Shown: positions 26,830 through 37,721 of the stretch, in pieces | Position numbering within the stretch: the stretch's first letter is position 1 | Layout of the letters: each line of letters opens with the position of its first letter | Assembly: GCF_947500705.1 (NCBI RefSeq) | Contig: NZ_CANMSY010000005.1 | Span: forward strand, 231,224-295,223 | Origin: an uncultured Brachybacterium sp. | Lineage (GTDB): Bacteria; Actinomycetota; Actinomycetes; Actinomycetales; Dermabacteraceae | Direction: 5' to 3' | Length of the DNA stretch: 64,000 nucleotides | The notes under the pieces: model-generated | What the model saw: only the letters and a program-made list of their open reading frames with translations | Databases searched by the model: none | Told to the model about the DNA's origin: nothing | Position numbers and translations under genes: made by a program

Positions 26830-26961
26830 GAGGTTCCTTTCGGCGGACGGGCCCTGACGATGCTCATGCATGGTGCGGGACCTGCCGCGGACGATTGACC
26901 GCTCCACTGTACCCGGCGGGGCGTCGCTCGCCTCCCAGGGTGAGCGGAGGATCGTCGATGC

Positions 26962-28008
26962 TCAGAAGCGACCGAGCATGGGCGCGATGCCTCCGGGGCC
27001 CTCCGGTGGTTCGAGGCCCAGGTGGGCCCATGCGGACGGAGCTGCCGCACGACCGCGCGGCGTGCGCAGCAGGAAGCCCTCTCGCACCAGATAGGGCTCG
27101 ACCATCGTCTCGACCGTCTCGGTCTCCTCCCCCACGGCGACCGCGAGGGTGGACAGGCCCACCGGACCGCCCGCGAACCGCCCGCACAGCGCGGCGAGCA
27201 CTGCGCGGTCCAGACGGTCCAGCCCGCGCTCGTCGACCTCATAGACGCGAAGGGCCTCCTTCGCGGCGTCGAGGTCGAGGCGCCCGGTGCCGCGGACCTG
27301 AGCCCAGTCGCGCACCCGGCGCAGCAGTCGGTTGGCGATGCGCGGGGTGCCCCGGGCGCGAGAGGCGATCTCGCTCCCTGCCGCTTCCTCGAGCTCGATC
27401 TCGAGCCGCAGCGCAGAGCGGCGCACCACTTCTCGCAGCTCATCGGCCCCGTAGAAGTCAAGATGGCCCATGAAGCCGAAGCGGTCACGCAGCGGCGCCG
27501 GCAGCAGGCCCGCGCGAGTCGTGGCTCCGACCACGGTGAACGGGGGCAGGTCCAAGGGGATGGACGTCGCTCCGACCCCCTTCCCGACGATCACATCGAC
27601 CCGGAAGTCCTCCATCGCTATGTAGAGCATCTCCTCGGCGGGGCGCGCGAGGCGATGGATCTCGTCGATGAACAGGACTTCGCCCTCATCGAGCGAGGAG
27701 AGGATCGCGGCCAGGTCGCCGGCATGCTGCACCGCCGGTCCGGAAGTGATCCGCAGCGGGGCGGCCAGCTCGGCCGCGATGATCATCGCGAGGGTGGTCT
27801 TTCCCAGGCCCGGCGGGCCGGAGAGCAGCACGTGCTCCGGGGGCCTGCCTCGGGCGGCGGCGGCATCGAGGACCAGGGACAGCTGATCGCGGACGACCTG
27901 CTGGCCCACGAACTCATCGAGCCGGCGCGGCCGCAGAGCGGCCTCCGCGGCGCGCTCGGGTGGCACCGCCTCGGCGCTGGTCACCGACGGCGTGTCGTCC
28001 TCGGTCAT
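26962..28008 (-). CDS. ruvB: Holliday junction branch-migration helicase RuvB
   Basis: AAA+ motor that drives branch migration with RuvA. The 348-residue protein has Walker A ([11 protein letters not shown]), Walker B (LFIDEIHRL), sensor motif [10 protein letters not shown], and the winged-helix C-terminus ([17 protein letters not shown]). Its ATG overlaps the ruvA stop (ATGA). Third gene of ruvC-ruvA-ruvB. Confidence 0.97.
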   Translation of the reverse strand: MTEDDTPSVTSAEAVPPERAAEAALRPRRLDEFVGQQVVRDQLSLVLDAAAARGRPPEHVLLSGPPGLGKTTLAMIIAAELAAPLRITSGPAVQHAGDLAAILSSLDEGEVLFIDEIHRLARPAEEMLYIAMEDFRVDVIVGKGVGATSIPLDLPPFTVVGATTRAGLLPAPLRDRFGFMGHLDFYGADELREVVRRSALRLEIELEEAAGSEIASRARGTPRIANRLLRRVRDWAQVRGTGRLDLDAAKEALRVYEVDERGLDRLDRAVLAALCGRFAGGPVGLSTLAVAVGEETETVETMVEPYLVREGFLLRTPRGRAAAPSAWAHLGLEPPEGPGGIAPMLGRF

Positions 28009-28610
28009 CGATGCCCTCCGAGGCCTCGCAGGGCCAGCCGCAGCAGCTCCGCAGAACCGAGCTGCTCTCCGCCGGCCGCGCGAGCGGAATCGACCGCTCC
28101 GGTCGCCGCCTTCTCCGCCCAGCCGAGGCCCACCAGCGCGTCCACGACATCGGCGTCGGGTCCCTGGGGGATGCTCGGCGACGCCGGTGCTCCGGAGGCG
28201 ACGGCAGTGGGTGCGGGCAGCTTGCCGCCGAGCTCGAGCAGCATGCGGCTGGCGACCTTCGGCCCGATGCCGGGGGTCCGGGTGAGCGTCTTGGCGTTCT
28301 GCTCCGCGACGGCGCGACGCAGCTCCTCGGGCTCGAGCACCGCGAGCACCGCGAGCGCGGTGCGGGGGCCGATCCCGGAGACCGACTGCACGATGCGGAA
28401 GGTCTCCGCCTCCTCCGCGTGGGGGAACCCGTAGAGGGTCATCGAGTCCTCCCGCACCACCAGCTCGGTGTGCAGGGTGAGCTCGGCGCCGTGCCGGGTG
28501 GCGCTGAGCGCCTCAGGGGTGGTGCGGACGAGATACCCGATCCCCGCCACCTCCAGCACGAGGGAGTCGAGGTCGATACGGGCGACTCGCCCGGTCAGGG
28601 ATGCGATCAC
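28005..28610 (-). CDS. ruvA: Holliday junction DNA-binding protein RuvA
   Basis: Binds four-way junctions and loads RuvB. The 201-residue protein opens with the OB-fold ([20 protein letters not shown]). Helix-hairpin-helix motifs follow ([24 protein letters not shown]), then a flexible linker and the RuvB-binding domain III ([13 protein letters not shown]). It lies 26 nt after ruvC. Confidence 0.96.
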   Translation of the reverse strand: MIASLTGRVARIDLDSLVLEVAGIGYLVRTTPEALSATRHGAELTLHTELVVREDSMTLYGFPHAEEAETFRIVQSVSGIGPRTALAVLAVLEPEELRRAVAEQNAKTLTRTPGIGPKVASRMLLELGGKLPAPTAVASGAPASPSIPQGPDADVVDALVGLGWAEKAATGAVDSARAAGGEQLGSAELLRLALRGLGGHR

Positions 28611-28636
28611 CCGGCCATCCTAGAACACACGTTCGA

Positions 28637-29230
28637 TCAGTGCCGGGAGGAGGAGCGTTCCCTGGCGCGTCGCGCCTCCCGCTCCGCCCGGGCCCACACC
28701 GCCTGCGCGCTGGTGCGCGCTCCCCCGCCGGCATCGAGCGCCACCGGACCGGGGCCGCGCCAGAGCTGGGTCAGCGCGATCGCCACCGCATCGGAGGCGT
28801 CGGCCGGCTGCGGTGCGGTATCGAGCCCCAGCAGCTTGATCAGCATGGTCTGGATCTGCTTCTTGTCAGCCCGGCCGCTGCCGGTCACCGCCGCCTTCAC
28901 CTCCGAGGGGGTGTGCAGCGCGACCGGGATGCCGCGCTCGGCGGCCTCCAGCAGCGCGATGCCCGAGACCTGCGCGGTGCCCATCACGGTGGAGATGTTG
29001 TTCTGGCTGAAGACCCGTTCGACGGCCACCGTGTCGGGTCCGAACTCCTCGAGCACGGCGCGCAGGCCGCGAGCGATCGTCAGCAGTCGCTGGTCGAGCG
29101 GAGAATCCGCCGAGGAGACGATCACCCCGGCATGGACGAGCTTCGCGCGGCGGCCGCCGAGGGCATCGACGACCCCGATCCCGCAGCGGGTCAGCCCAGG
29201 ATCGACGCCCAGCACGCGCAGCGTGGTCAT
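28637..29230 (-). CDS. ruvC: Holliday junction resolvase RuvC
   Basis: Endonuclease cutting Holliday junctions. The 197-residue protein has the catalytic acids in VLGVDPGLTRCG (Asp), VAVERVF (Glu) and DASDAVAIAL (Asp pair). The start is ATG at 29230 with a G-rich stretch 8 nt upstream; the frame is open to 29365 but the extension is Arg/Ser-rich shadow sequence. Confidence 0.95.
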   Translation of the reverse strand: MTTLRVLGVDPGLTRCGIGVVDALGGRRAKLVHAGVIVSSADSPLDQRLLTIARGLRAVLEEFGPDTVAVERVFSQNNISTVMGTAQVSGIALLEAAERGIPVALHTPSEVKAAVTGSGRADKKQIQTMLIKLLGLDTAPQPADASDAVAIALTQLWRGPGPVALDAGGGARTSAQAVWARAEREARRARERSSSRH

Positions 29231-29291
29231 CGCCTGCGCCCCCGAGCGGACGGCGCGCCCTCGCTGCCGGAGGCCGCGCCGTCCCCGTGGA

Positions 29292-30050
29292 TCACTCGGA
29301 GTCCGCGAGCTGGGCTGCGACGTCGTCCGGGATGTCGAGGTTCGAGAAGACGTTCTGCACGTCATCGCTGTCCTCGAGCGCCTCGATCAGGCGCAGAGCC
29401 TTCTGCGCACCCTCGAGATCCACCGGGGTGCGCATGGTGGGCACGAACTGCGCCTCGGCGCTGTCGTAGTCGATGCCCGCCTCCTGCAGCGCCGTGCGCA
29501 CGGCCACCACGTCGGTGGCCTCGGAGAGGATCTCGAAGGTCTCGCCCTCGTCGTTGATCTCCTCGGCGCCGGCATCGAGGACCACCTCGAGGAGCTCGTC
29601 CTCACTGTGCTCTGCCTTGGAGACGGCGACCACGCCCTTGCGCTCGAACAGGTACGACACCGAGCCGGACTCCGCCATGTTGCCGCCGTTGCGGTTGAAG
29701 GCCAGGCGGACCTCGGAGACGGCACGATTCTTGTTGTCGGTGAGGCACTCGACCAGGACTGCGACACCGCCGGGGGCATAGCCCTCGTACATCAGCGTCT
29801 CGTAGTCGACGCCTCCGCCATCGAGCCCGCCGCCACGCTTGACGGCGCGGTCGATGTTGTCGTTGGGCACGGAGGTCTTCTTCGCCTTCTGGATGGCGTC
29901 GAAGAGGGTGGGGTTGCCGACAGGGTCAGGACCACCCATGCGTGCGGCAACTTCGATGTTCTTGACCAGCTTGGCAAACAGCTTGCCTCGTCTGGCATCG
30001 ATGATGGCCTTCTTGTGCTTGGTGGTCGCCCACTTGGAATGCCCCGACAT
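29292..30050 (-). CDS. yebC: YebC/PmpR-family (TACO1) regulatory protein
   Basis: A 252-residue protein of the YebC family, once called transcriptional regulators and now linked to translation of difficult (for example proline-rich) stretches. It starts with the signature [15 protein letters not shown] and contains [14 protein letters not shown] and [14 protein letters not shown]. Strong GGAGGA ribosome site. It lies 61 nt upstream of ruvC; in many actinobacteria pdxT sits immediately upstream, but here it is absent. Confidence 0.95.
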   Translation of the reverse strand: MSGHSKWATTKHKKAIIDARRGKLFAKLVKNIEVAARMGGPDPVGNPTLFDAIQKAKKTSVPNDNIDRAVKRGGGLDGGGVDYETLMYEGYAPGGVAVLVECLTDNKNRAVSEVRLAFNRNGGNMAESGSVSYLFERKGVVAVSKAEHSEDELLEVVLDAGAEEINDEGETFEILSEATDVVAVRTALQEAGIDYDSAEAQFVPTMRTPVDLEGAQKALRLIEALEDSDDVQNVFSNLDIPDDVAAQLADSE

Positions 30051-30169
30051 CTTTCTCCTCCCGGCTCTGCCGCCGAACGGCGGCGAATTGCCGTCCCATT
30101 CTAGGCCAGTGCAGGAATGTTCCAGGAGACATGGCCACGAGGAGCGGGCTGCTGGCGGGCGAAACCCGT

Positions 30170-31456
30170 TCAGCCTCGCACGACGGGCGCAGTCAGCGAG
30201 CCGATCAGGCGACGGTCGGCGGTGACCGTCTCGAGCAGCTCGCGCTCACGTGCACGTGTCTTCGCGCTCGGCGTGCCGAACAGCACGCTGTGCCTTTCGA
30301 TCCCCAGCGCGATCGAGGTCCGGATCAGATCTCGCATCGCCATCCGGGACACGGCGCCGTGGCGGGCCGCCCAGCGCTCGGCCCGTCGGCGGCGACGCAT
30401 CGAGACCAGCAGCTCCACCTCGTCGGGCGAGAACCAGCCGGCCCTCCCGTATTCCGCGAGCTGGCGGCGCAGGATGCGCTTCTCCCGCAGTCGGAGGAAG
30501 AGCACGATCGCGACCAGCAGCACGAAGATCGGCACCTGCACCGTGACGTAGTAGCGCAGGAAGCCCGCCAGGGGTGCCGCGGGGTCGACCGGGATGAAGA
30601 AGGTCGAGCCGTTCCACAGCGCATGCAGCACCATGCCCAGTGACAGGCCACCCGCGCCGAGGCCGAAGTAGAGCATCAGCGATCGTCGTTCGGCGGCGAT
30701 CCCCAGGCCCAGTCCGCACAGGGCGGTGAAGGAGACATGGGCGAACGGGGAGAGCACTCCGCGCAGGAAGAAGGTCTGCCAGAAGACGGCGACCTCACCG
30801 GCGGCCTGTGCCTGGTGGAACGAGTTGCCGAAGTAGAGGATGTTCTCGGTGAAGGCGAAGCCTCCGGCGATCAGCGCCGCGTAGACCACACCGTCGATCG
30901 GGCCGGCGATATAGCGACGCCCCCAGATCAGCAGGCCGATCATCCCGGCACTCTTCATGGCCTCTTCGATCACCGGAGCCTGGATGACGGCGCCCAGGAA
31001 CGAATCGATCAGCTGGTTCGTCTCCGTCGGGGTGATCCACGCCGTGAAGTAGCCGCCGAACCAGAGGGTGAGCAGGACCGAGCCGATCGCACCCCAGGCG
31101 AAGGCGTAGACGAGCGACATGCGGGGCTGCGGCGTGTAGCGGTCGATCCACCACACCGCGCCGAGGACCAGCGCGACCGGAACCAGGGCGGCCGTGAAGG
31201 CGACCAGAGAGGTGCCGAAGCCCAGCGGGAGGATGACGAAGAAGTACAGCGCCAGCGCCGAGACCGCGAGCCCGAGGAAGGACAGTGCGAACAGCACCCA
31301 GCGCACCCAGGGACGTCGCCGCTTCGCGCGCTGCGCCTTCCCCTCCCCGATCTGCCCGGGAGCTCGGGGATCCACCCGCTCGACGTCATAGCCGTAGGGG
31401 TCACCCGATCGAGAGGGCGGAGCAGGGTGGGGCGGTGCGCCGGTCACGCTCGTCAC
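30170..31456 (-). CDS. PrsW-family intramembrane metalloprotease
   Basis: A 428-residue membrane protein. A polar N-terminus is followed by about eight membrane helices, then a basic cytoplasmic tail of about 120 residues. The PrsW/CAAX-protease-like motifs are visible: [10 protein letters not shown] (Glu-Glu), [10 protein letters not shown], and a later His in the [12 protein letters not shown] helix. PrsW of Bacillus cleaves an anti-sigma factor; no anti-sigma gene is nearby, so the substrate here is unknown. The GTG start has only a weak ribosome site. It occupies the slot where many actinobacteria carry pgsA and phosphoinositide-mannoside genes. Confidence 0.85.
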   Translation of the reverse strand: MTSVTGAPPHPAPPSRSGDPYGYDVERVDPRAPGQIGEGKAQRAKRRRPWVRWVLFALSFLGLAVSALALYFFVILPLGFGTSLVAFTAALVPVALVLGAVWWIDRYTPQPRMSLVYAFAWGAIGSVLLTLWFGGYFTAWITPTETNQLIDSFLGAVIQAPVIEEAMKSAGMIGLLIWGRRYIAGPIDGVVYAALIAGGFAFTENILYFGNSFHQAQAAGEVAVFWQTFFLRGVLSPFAHVSFTALCGLGLGIAAERRSLMLYFGLGAGGLSLGMVLHALWNGSTFFIPVDPAAPLAGFLRYYVTVQVPIFVLLVAIVLFLRLREKRILRRQLAEYGRAGWFSPDEVELLVSMRRRRRAERWAARHGAVSRMAMRDLIRTSIALGIERHSVLFGTPSAKTRARERELLETVTADRRLIGSLTAPVVRG

Positions 31457-31551
31457 GGTCGGTCCCGCCTCTCCCCCGGTCGGTGCGGCCGATGAGTTCG
31501 CTGTCCGGGGGCCTCACGGTTCAGCGTCGGCACGGCCTCGGTCATGGTAGC

Positions 31552-32109
31552 TCAGGGCCAGGCGTCGGCGTAGAGCTGACGGGTGTGCCCGAGCAGGATC
31601 GGGACCGCCTTCGTGCGGCCGACGATCGGCAGGAAGTTCGCATCCCCGGGCCAGCGCGGGACCACATGCTGGTGGAGGTGCGCGGCGATCCCGGCCCCCG
31701 CCACCTCGCCCTGGTTCATGCCGAGGTTGAACCCCGCCGGCCGCGACACCTCGCGGATCACGCGCATCGCCGTCCGGGTGAGCTCGGCGACCTCGAGCAC
31801 CTCGGCCTCATCCAGGTCGGTGTAGTCCGAGACATGCCGGAAAGGGCACACCAGCAGGTGGCCGGCGTTGTACGGGTAGAGGTTCAGGATCACGTAGGCG
31901 GTCTCCCCCCGGTGGACGATCAGCGACTCCTCGTCGGAGCGCTGCGGTGCCGCGCAGAAGGGGCACTGCTGATCGTCGTGGGGATCCTGCGGCTTGTTCT
32001 CCCCGCCGATGTAGGCCATCCGGTGCGGGGTCCACAGCCTCTCGGTGTCGTCGGGGACGCCCGCGAAATTGCGGGCGTCCTCGACGACGGGCTCGGGATC
32101 CGAGCTCAC
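31552..32109 (-). CDS. HIT-family nucleotide hydrolase/phosphorylase
   Basis: A 185-residue histidine-triad protein, probably acting on AP4A-like dinucleotides. The HIT motif reads HLHQHVV near residue 142, preceded by a nucleotide-binding [14 protein letters not shown] region. A CPFC pair near residue 49 suggests a zinc site, common in this actinobacterial subgroup. The GTG overlaps the thrS stop (GTGA, 32106-32109), so it is coupled to thrS; this pairing is conserved in actinobacteria. Confidence 0.92.
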   Translation of the reverse strand: MSSDPEPVVEDARNFAGVPDDTERLWTPHRMAYIGGENKPQDPHDDQQCPFCAAPQRSDEESLIVHRGETAYVILNLYPYNAGHLLVCPFRHVSDYTDLDEAEVLEVAELTRTAMRVIREVSRPAGFNLGMNQGEVAGAGIAAHLHQHVVPRWPGDANFLPIVGRTKAVPILLGHTRQLYADAWP

Positions 32110-34106
32110 ACCTGGGCCTTCGTCGTCACAGCCTCGACGATCCGCTGGACTGCGGTATCGACATCGATGCCGTTGTCCTGGCTGCCGTCACGCATGCGGA
32201 AGGAGACCGCGCCCTTCTCCTGGTCCTCGCCGCCGGCGATGAGCAGATAGGGCACCTTCTCCTTGGTGTGGGTGCGGATCTTCTTCTGCATGCGGTCGTC
32301 CGAGGAGTCGACCTCTACGCGGATGCCGTGGGCGCGGAGCTTCGTGGCCACCTCGTCGAGATAGGGCACGTATTCCGCCGCCACCGGAATGCCGACGACC
32401 TGCACCGGGGCCAGCCACACGGGGAACGCCCCGGCGTAGTGCTCCAGGAGCACGCCGAAGAACCGCTCGATCGAGCCGAACAGCGCGCGATGGATCATCA
32501 CCGGACGCTGGCGGGAGCCGTCGGACGCGGTGTACTCGAGCTCGAACAGCTCCGGCTCGAAGAAGTCCAGCTGGATCGTGGACAGCTGCCAGGTGCGACC
32601 GATCGCGTCCTTCGCCTGCACGGAGATCTTCGGCCCGTAGAAGGCGGCGCCGCCCGGGTCCGGCACCAGGTCCAGTCCGGAGGCGGTGGCGACCTCCTCG
32701 AGGGTGCGGGTCGCCTCCTCCCAGGTGCTGTCATCGCCGACGGACTTCTCGGGGTCGCGGGTGGAGAGCTCGAGGTAGAAGTCGTCCAGGCCGTAGTCCT
32801 TCAGCAGCCCGAGGACGAAGTCGAGCGTCGAGGCGATCTCCTCGCGCATCTGCTCACGGGTGGTGTAGATGTGCGCATCGTCCTGGGTGAACCCGCGAGC
32901 ACGGGTCAGGCCGTGCACCACACCGGACTTCTCGTAGCGGTAGACGCTGCCGAACTCGAACAGCCGCATCGGCAGCTCGCGGTACGAACGGCCGCGCGAG
33001 CTGTAGATGAGGTTGTGCATCGGGCAGTTCATGGGCTTGAGGTAGTAGTCCTGGCCCTGCTTGGTGATGTTGCCGTCCGCATCCACCTCCTCGTCCACGT
33101 GCATCGGGGGGTACATGCCGTCGGCGTACCACTCGAGGTGCTTGGAGGTCTCGAAGAGGTTCTTCTTGGTGATGTGCGGGGTGGAGACGAAGGAGTACCC
33201 GGCCTCGACGTGCCGGCGGCGGGAGTAGTCCTCCATCTCCATCTTGATCATCGCGCCCTTGGGATGGAACACCGGCAGTCCGGAGCCGATCTCGTCGGGG
33301 AAGGAGAAGAGGTCCAGCTCGTTGCCGAGGCGGCGGTGGTCGCGGCGCTCGGCTTCGGCGATGCGCTCCTGGTGGGCACGCAGCTCGTCCTTGGAGGGCC
33401 AGGCGGTGCCGTAGACGCGCTGCAGCATCGGGTTCTTCTCGCTGCCCCGCCAGTAGGCAGCGGCGGAGCGGGTGAGCGCGAAGCCATTGCCGATGAGCTT
33501 GGTGGTGGGCAGGTGCGGGCCGCGGCACAGATCCGTCCAGACGGTCTGGCCCTTCTTGTCCACGTTGTCGTACATGGTCAGACCGCCCTCGCCGACCTCG
33601 ACGCTGGCCCCTTCGGCGGCGTCGCCGGCGGTGGACTTCAGGCCGATCAGCTCGAGCTTGTAAGGCTCTGCCGCTTCCTCGGCACGCGCCGCATCGTCGG
33701 AGATCTCCCGGCGGACGAACCGCTGACCGGACTTGATGATCCGGTTCATCTCCTTCTCGAGCTCCTTGAGGGACTCCGGGGTGAACGGCTCGGAGACGTC
33801 GAAGTCGTAGTAGAAGCCGTCGGTGATCGGCGGGCCGATGCCGAGCTTGGAGTCGGGATCGGTCTTCTGCACCGCCTGGGCGAGGACGTGTGCCGCGCTG
33901 TGGCGCAGGATCGACAGCCCGTCGGGGCTGGAGATGTCGACGCCCTCGACGACCTGGCCCTCAGCGAGGGGGCTGTACAGATCGCGCAGCTCGCCGTCGA
34001 TGCGCAGGGCGATGATCGAGGTGGTGCCCGCGAAGAGCTCGGTGCCCGTGGTCCCCTCGTCGATGTGCTGGGGTGATCCGTCGAGGGTGATGGCGATCTG
34101 AGCCAC
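32106..34106 (-). CDS. thrS: Threonyl-tRNA synthetase
   Basis: Class II synthetase charging tRNA-Thr, with editing. The 666-residue protein has an N-terminal TGS domain and the editing domain ([14 protein letters not shown], and [13 protein letters not shown]). The catalytic core carries the zinc-site cysteine in [12 protein letters not shown], then motif 2 and QDDAHIY; a C-terminal anticodon domain follows. The GTG at 34106 is chosen for its AAGGAG 5 nt upstream; the open frame continues to 34181 without a ribosome site. Confidence 0.96.
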   Translation of the reverse strand: MAQIAITLDGSPQHIDEGTTGTELFAGTTSIIALRIDGELRDLYSPLAEGQVVEGVDISSPDGLSILRHSAAHVLAQAVQKTDPDSKLGIGPPITDGFYYDFDVSEPFTPESLKELEKEMNRIIKSGQRFVRREISDDAARAEEAAEPYKLELIGLKSTAGDAAEGASVEVGEGGLTMYDNVDKKGQTVWTDLCRGPHLPTTKLIGNGFALTRSAAAYWRGSEKNPMLQRVYGTAWPSKDELRAHQERIAEAERRDHRRLGNELDLFSFPDEIGSGLPVFHPKGAMIKMEMEDYSRRRHVEAGYSFVSTPHITKKNLFETSKHLEWYADGMYPPMHVDEEVDADGNITKQGQDYYLKPMNCPMHNLIYSSRGRSYRELPMRLFEFGSVYRYEKSGVVHGLTRARGFTQDDAHIYTTREQMREEIASTLDFVLGLLKDYGLDDFYLELSTRDPEKSVGDDSTWEEATRTLEEVATASGLDLVPDPGGAAFYGPKISVQAKDAIGRTWQLSTIQLDFFEPELFELEYTASDGSRQRPVMIHRALFGSIERFFGVLLEHYAGAFPVWLAPVQVVGIPVAAEYVPYLDEVATKLRAHGIRVEVDSSDDRMQKKIRTHTKEKVPYLLIAGGEDQEKGAVSFRMRDGSQDNGIDVDTAVQRIVEAVTTKAQV

Positions 34107-34228
34107 GGGGTCTCCTTCTGTTCGGGTCGAGCCGGCCGACGATGCCGGCTCCACGGATGATGTTAGCGGCCCGCGAAGCACGCAGGCGAGCAGCCTCCTT
34201 ACCGAGGGGAGGGTGGACGGCGAGAAGC

Positions 34229-34263
34229 AGAAGAGCCCTGGTCCGAGGGACCAGGGCTCTTCT
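34229..34263 (-). terminator. Terminator of the minus-strand tRNA cluster
   Basis: A perfect 16-bp stem (34229-34244 with 34248-34263) with a GAG loop lies 3 nt past the CCA end of tRNA-Val(GAC). Confidence 0.85.
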
Positions 34264-34266
34264 TCG

Positions 34267-34341
34267 TGGTGGGCGATACTGGGATCGAACCAGTGACCTC
34301 TTCCGTGTCAGGGAAGCGCGCTACCGCTGCGCCAATCGCCC
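34267..34341 (-). tRNA. tRNA-Val (anticodon GAC), CCA encoded
   Basis: Full cloverleaf: acceptor GGGCGAT pairs with ATCGCCC, the anticodon arm is CTTCC-CTGACAC-GGAAG, and the T-arm is ACTGG-TTCGATC-CCAGT. The gene encodes discriminator A and CCA. The body is identical to the plus-strand copy at 35198. Confidence 0.97.
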
Positions 34342-34368
34342 GGAACGGCATCGTCATGATGCCGACGG

Positions 34369-34439
34369 AGGTGGGTACGGGATTCGAACCCGTGTACACG
34401 GCTTTGCAGGCCGTTGCCTAACCACTCGGCCAACCCACC
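34369..34439 (-). tRNA. tRNA-Cys (anticodon GCA)
   Basis: Acceptor GGTGGGT pairs with ACCCACC, anticodon loop CTGCAAA gives GCA, discriminator is U as expected for tRNA-Cys. No CCA is encoded. It is the only cysteine tRNA in the window. Confidence 0.97.
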
Positions 34440-34499
34440 GGGATGTGCCACACCAAAGGAAAAGGCGCTCCCGACGATCGCCGGTTGCGCCGCTCCCAG

Positions 34500-34572
34500 A
34501 GCGGACGACCGGATTCGAACCGGCGACCCTCACCTTGGCAAGGTGATGCTCTACCAACTGAGCTACGTCCGC
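34500..34572 (-). tRNA. tRNA-Gly (anticodon GCC)
   Basis: Acceptor GCGGACG pairs with CGTCCGC; anticodon arm CACCT-TGCCAAG-GTG gives GCC; discriminator U. No CCA is encoded here, whereas the identical plus-strand copy at 35095 encodes it. Confidence 0.97.
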
Positions 34573-34598
34573 ATGACAAGGATCCGAAGATCCTGCCG

Positions 34599-34670
34599 TG
34601 GGCGATACTGGGATCGAACCAGTGACCTCTTCCGTGTGAAGGAAGCGCGCTACCCCTGCGCCAATCGCCC
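34599..34670 (-). tRNA. tRNA-Val (anticodon CAC)
   Basis: Anticodon arm CTTCC-TTCACAC-GGAAG gives CAC. It differs from the tRNA-Val(GAC) body at only three positions: one in the D-loop, position 32, and the first anticodon base. Discriminator A; no CCA encoded. It is the first gene of the minus-strand cluster Val-Gly-Cys-Val. Confidence 0.97.
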
Positions 34671-34706
34671 GAAGGTGCTGGCCACCCTCTCGAGTGGACC
34701 AGAAGA

Positions 34707-34735
34707 ATCTTACATGGTTTCCGCAGTGCCCTGGA
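34707..34735 (-). promoter_or_regulatory. Probable promoter of the minus-strand tRNA cluster
   Basis: TAAGAT (34712-34707, minus strand) with a weak -35 near 34735-34730 would start transcription around 34700, about 30 nt before tRNA-Val(CAC). The 424-base spacer 34671-35094 between the two tRNA groups holds no credible gene. Confidence 0.4.
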
Positions 34736-34959
34736 CCGATCCGGGTGTGACCTACGTCCTGGCAAGTTTTTCGGCAGCTCCGCATCGATGCCGCCCTGTG
34801 CCGGCGGCAGGATCTCTGCCACCAGTCCTCGGCTCCGGCAGCCCTCGCCCGCACCTCTGGCCCGCGCCTGCTGCGCACGACCGTCCGACAGCATCCGAGG
34901 CACGGACGAGGCACGGAGGGATCGACCGAGGGTCCCCGCCGCAGCAACCACCGCCTCGG

Positions 34960-35003
34960 GTGCAGACAGAACGCAGACGGAGTGCAGACAGAGTGCAGAC
35001 AGA
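34960..35003. repeat. 11-bp tandem repeat, four units
   Basis: Units GTGCAGACAGA, ACGCAGACGGA, GTGCAGACAGA and GTGCAGACAGA lie head to tail (starts 34960, 34971, 34982, 34993), ending 37 bp before the -35 box of the plus-strand tRNA promoter. The 11-bp period is close to one helical turn. Confidence 0.9.
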
Positions 35004-35040
35004 TATCGCGGTGACCTCGAACACTGTGCGGTCCCAGCAT

Positions 35041-35069
35041 TTGCGAAGCGGGCAGGAGCAGAATATTGT
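35041..35069 (+). promoter_or_regulatory. Promoter of the plus-strand tRNA pair
   Basis: TTGCGA (35041-35046), exactly 17 bp, then TATTGT (35064-35069). Start is expected near 35076, giving a leader of about 19 nt before tRNA-Gly. Confidence 0.7.
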
Positions 35070-35094
35070 CTTCCTTCGTCGGCCCAGCCGATGT

Positions 35095-35170
35095 GCGGAC
35101 GTAGCTCAGTTGGTAGAGCATCACCTTGCCAAGGTGAGGGTCGCCGGTTCGAATCCGGTCGTCCGCTCCA
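35095..35170 (+). tRNA. tRNA-Gly (anticodon GCC), CCA encoded
   Basis: Identical in its mature body to the minus-strand tRNA-Gly at 34500-34572, with discriminator U and an encoded CCA. First gene of a two-tRNA transcript. Confidence 0.97.
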
Positions 35171-35197
35171 CCCCTCTCTCGCGTCCTCGGACGCAGG

Positions 35198-35272
35198 GGG
35201 CGATTGGCGCAGCGGTAGCGCGCTTCCCTGACACGGAAGAGGTCACTGGTTCGATCCCAGTATCGCCCACCA
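35198..35272 (+). tRNA. tRNA-Val (anticodon GAC), CCA encoded
   Basis: Identical to the minus-strand tRNA-Val(GAC) at 34267-34341, including encoded ACCA. It lies 27 nt after tRNA-Gly. Confidence 0.97.
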
Positions 35273-35274
35273 CG

Positions 35275-35306
35275 GAAGGCCCCCTCGGTACGCCGAGGGG
35301 GCCTTC
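35275..35306 (+). terminator. Terminator of the plus-strand tRNA pair
   Basis: A perfect 14-bp stem (35275-35288 with 35293-35306) with a TACG loop, 3 nt past the CCA end, followed by a short T-containing tract. Confidence 0.85.
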
Positions 35307-35453
35307 GTCATTCCCTGCACGGCCACTCTCCCTGTGCACTGCCTGTCTGCGTACGGGAGAGGCATCACGGAGATGCGCGAGCGGCTCCTCGGATCAGCGA
35401 TGTGATATGTGGGCAGTGCCGCACCTCCGGGTCACGTCCAGCCAGAAGCCGTC

Positions 35454-35459
35454 TACTCT
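35454..35459 (+). promoter_or_regulatory. -10 box of a leaderless promoter for glgX-treY-treZ
   Basis: TACTCT ends 6 nt before the ATG of glgX at 35466; no ribosome-binding site is present. The rest of 35307-35453 shows nothing I can name. Confidence 0.55.
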
Positions 35460-35465
35460 GGGGCT

Positions 35466-37655
<2,190 letters not shown>

Positions 37656-37721
37656 GACCGTCTCGCCCTGCCCCGGCGCAGCGACGCTGCGCCGGGGCTG
37701 TGATGAAGGAGAGCACGACCC

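Noticed and set aside
34960-35003. 11-bp repeats considered as iterons of a replication origin
   Set aside because: No DnaA boxes, AT-rich unwinding element, dnaA/dnaN or replication gene is nearby; the tRNA promoter explains the context better.
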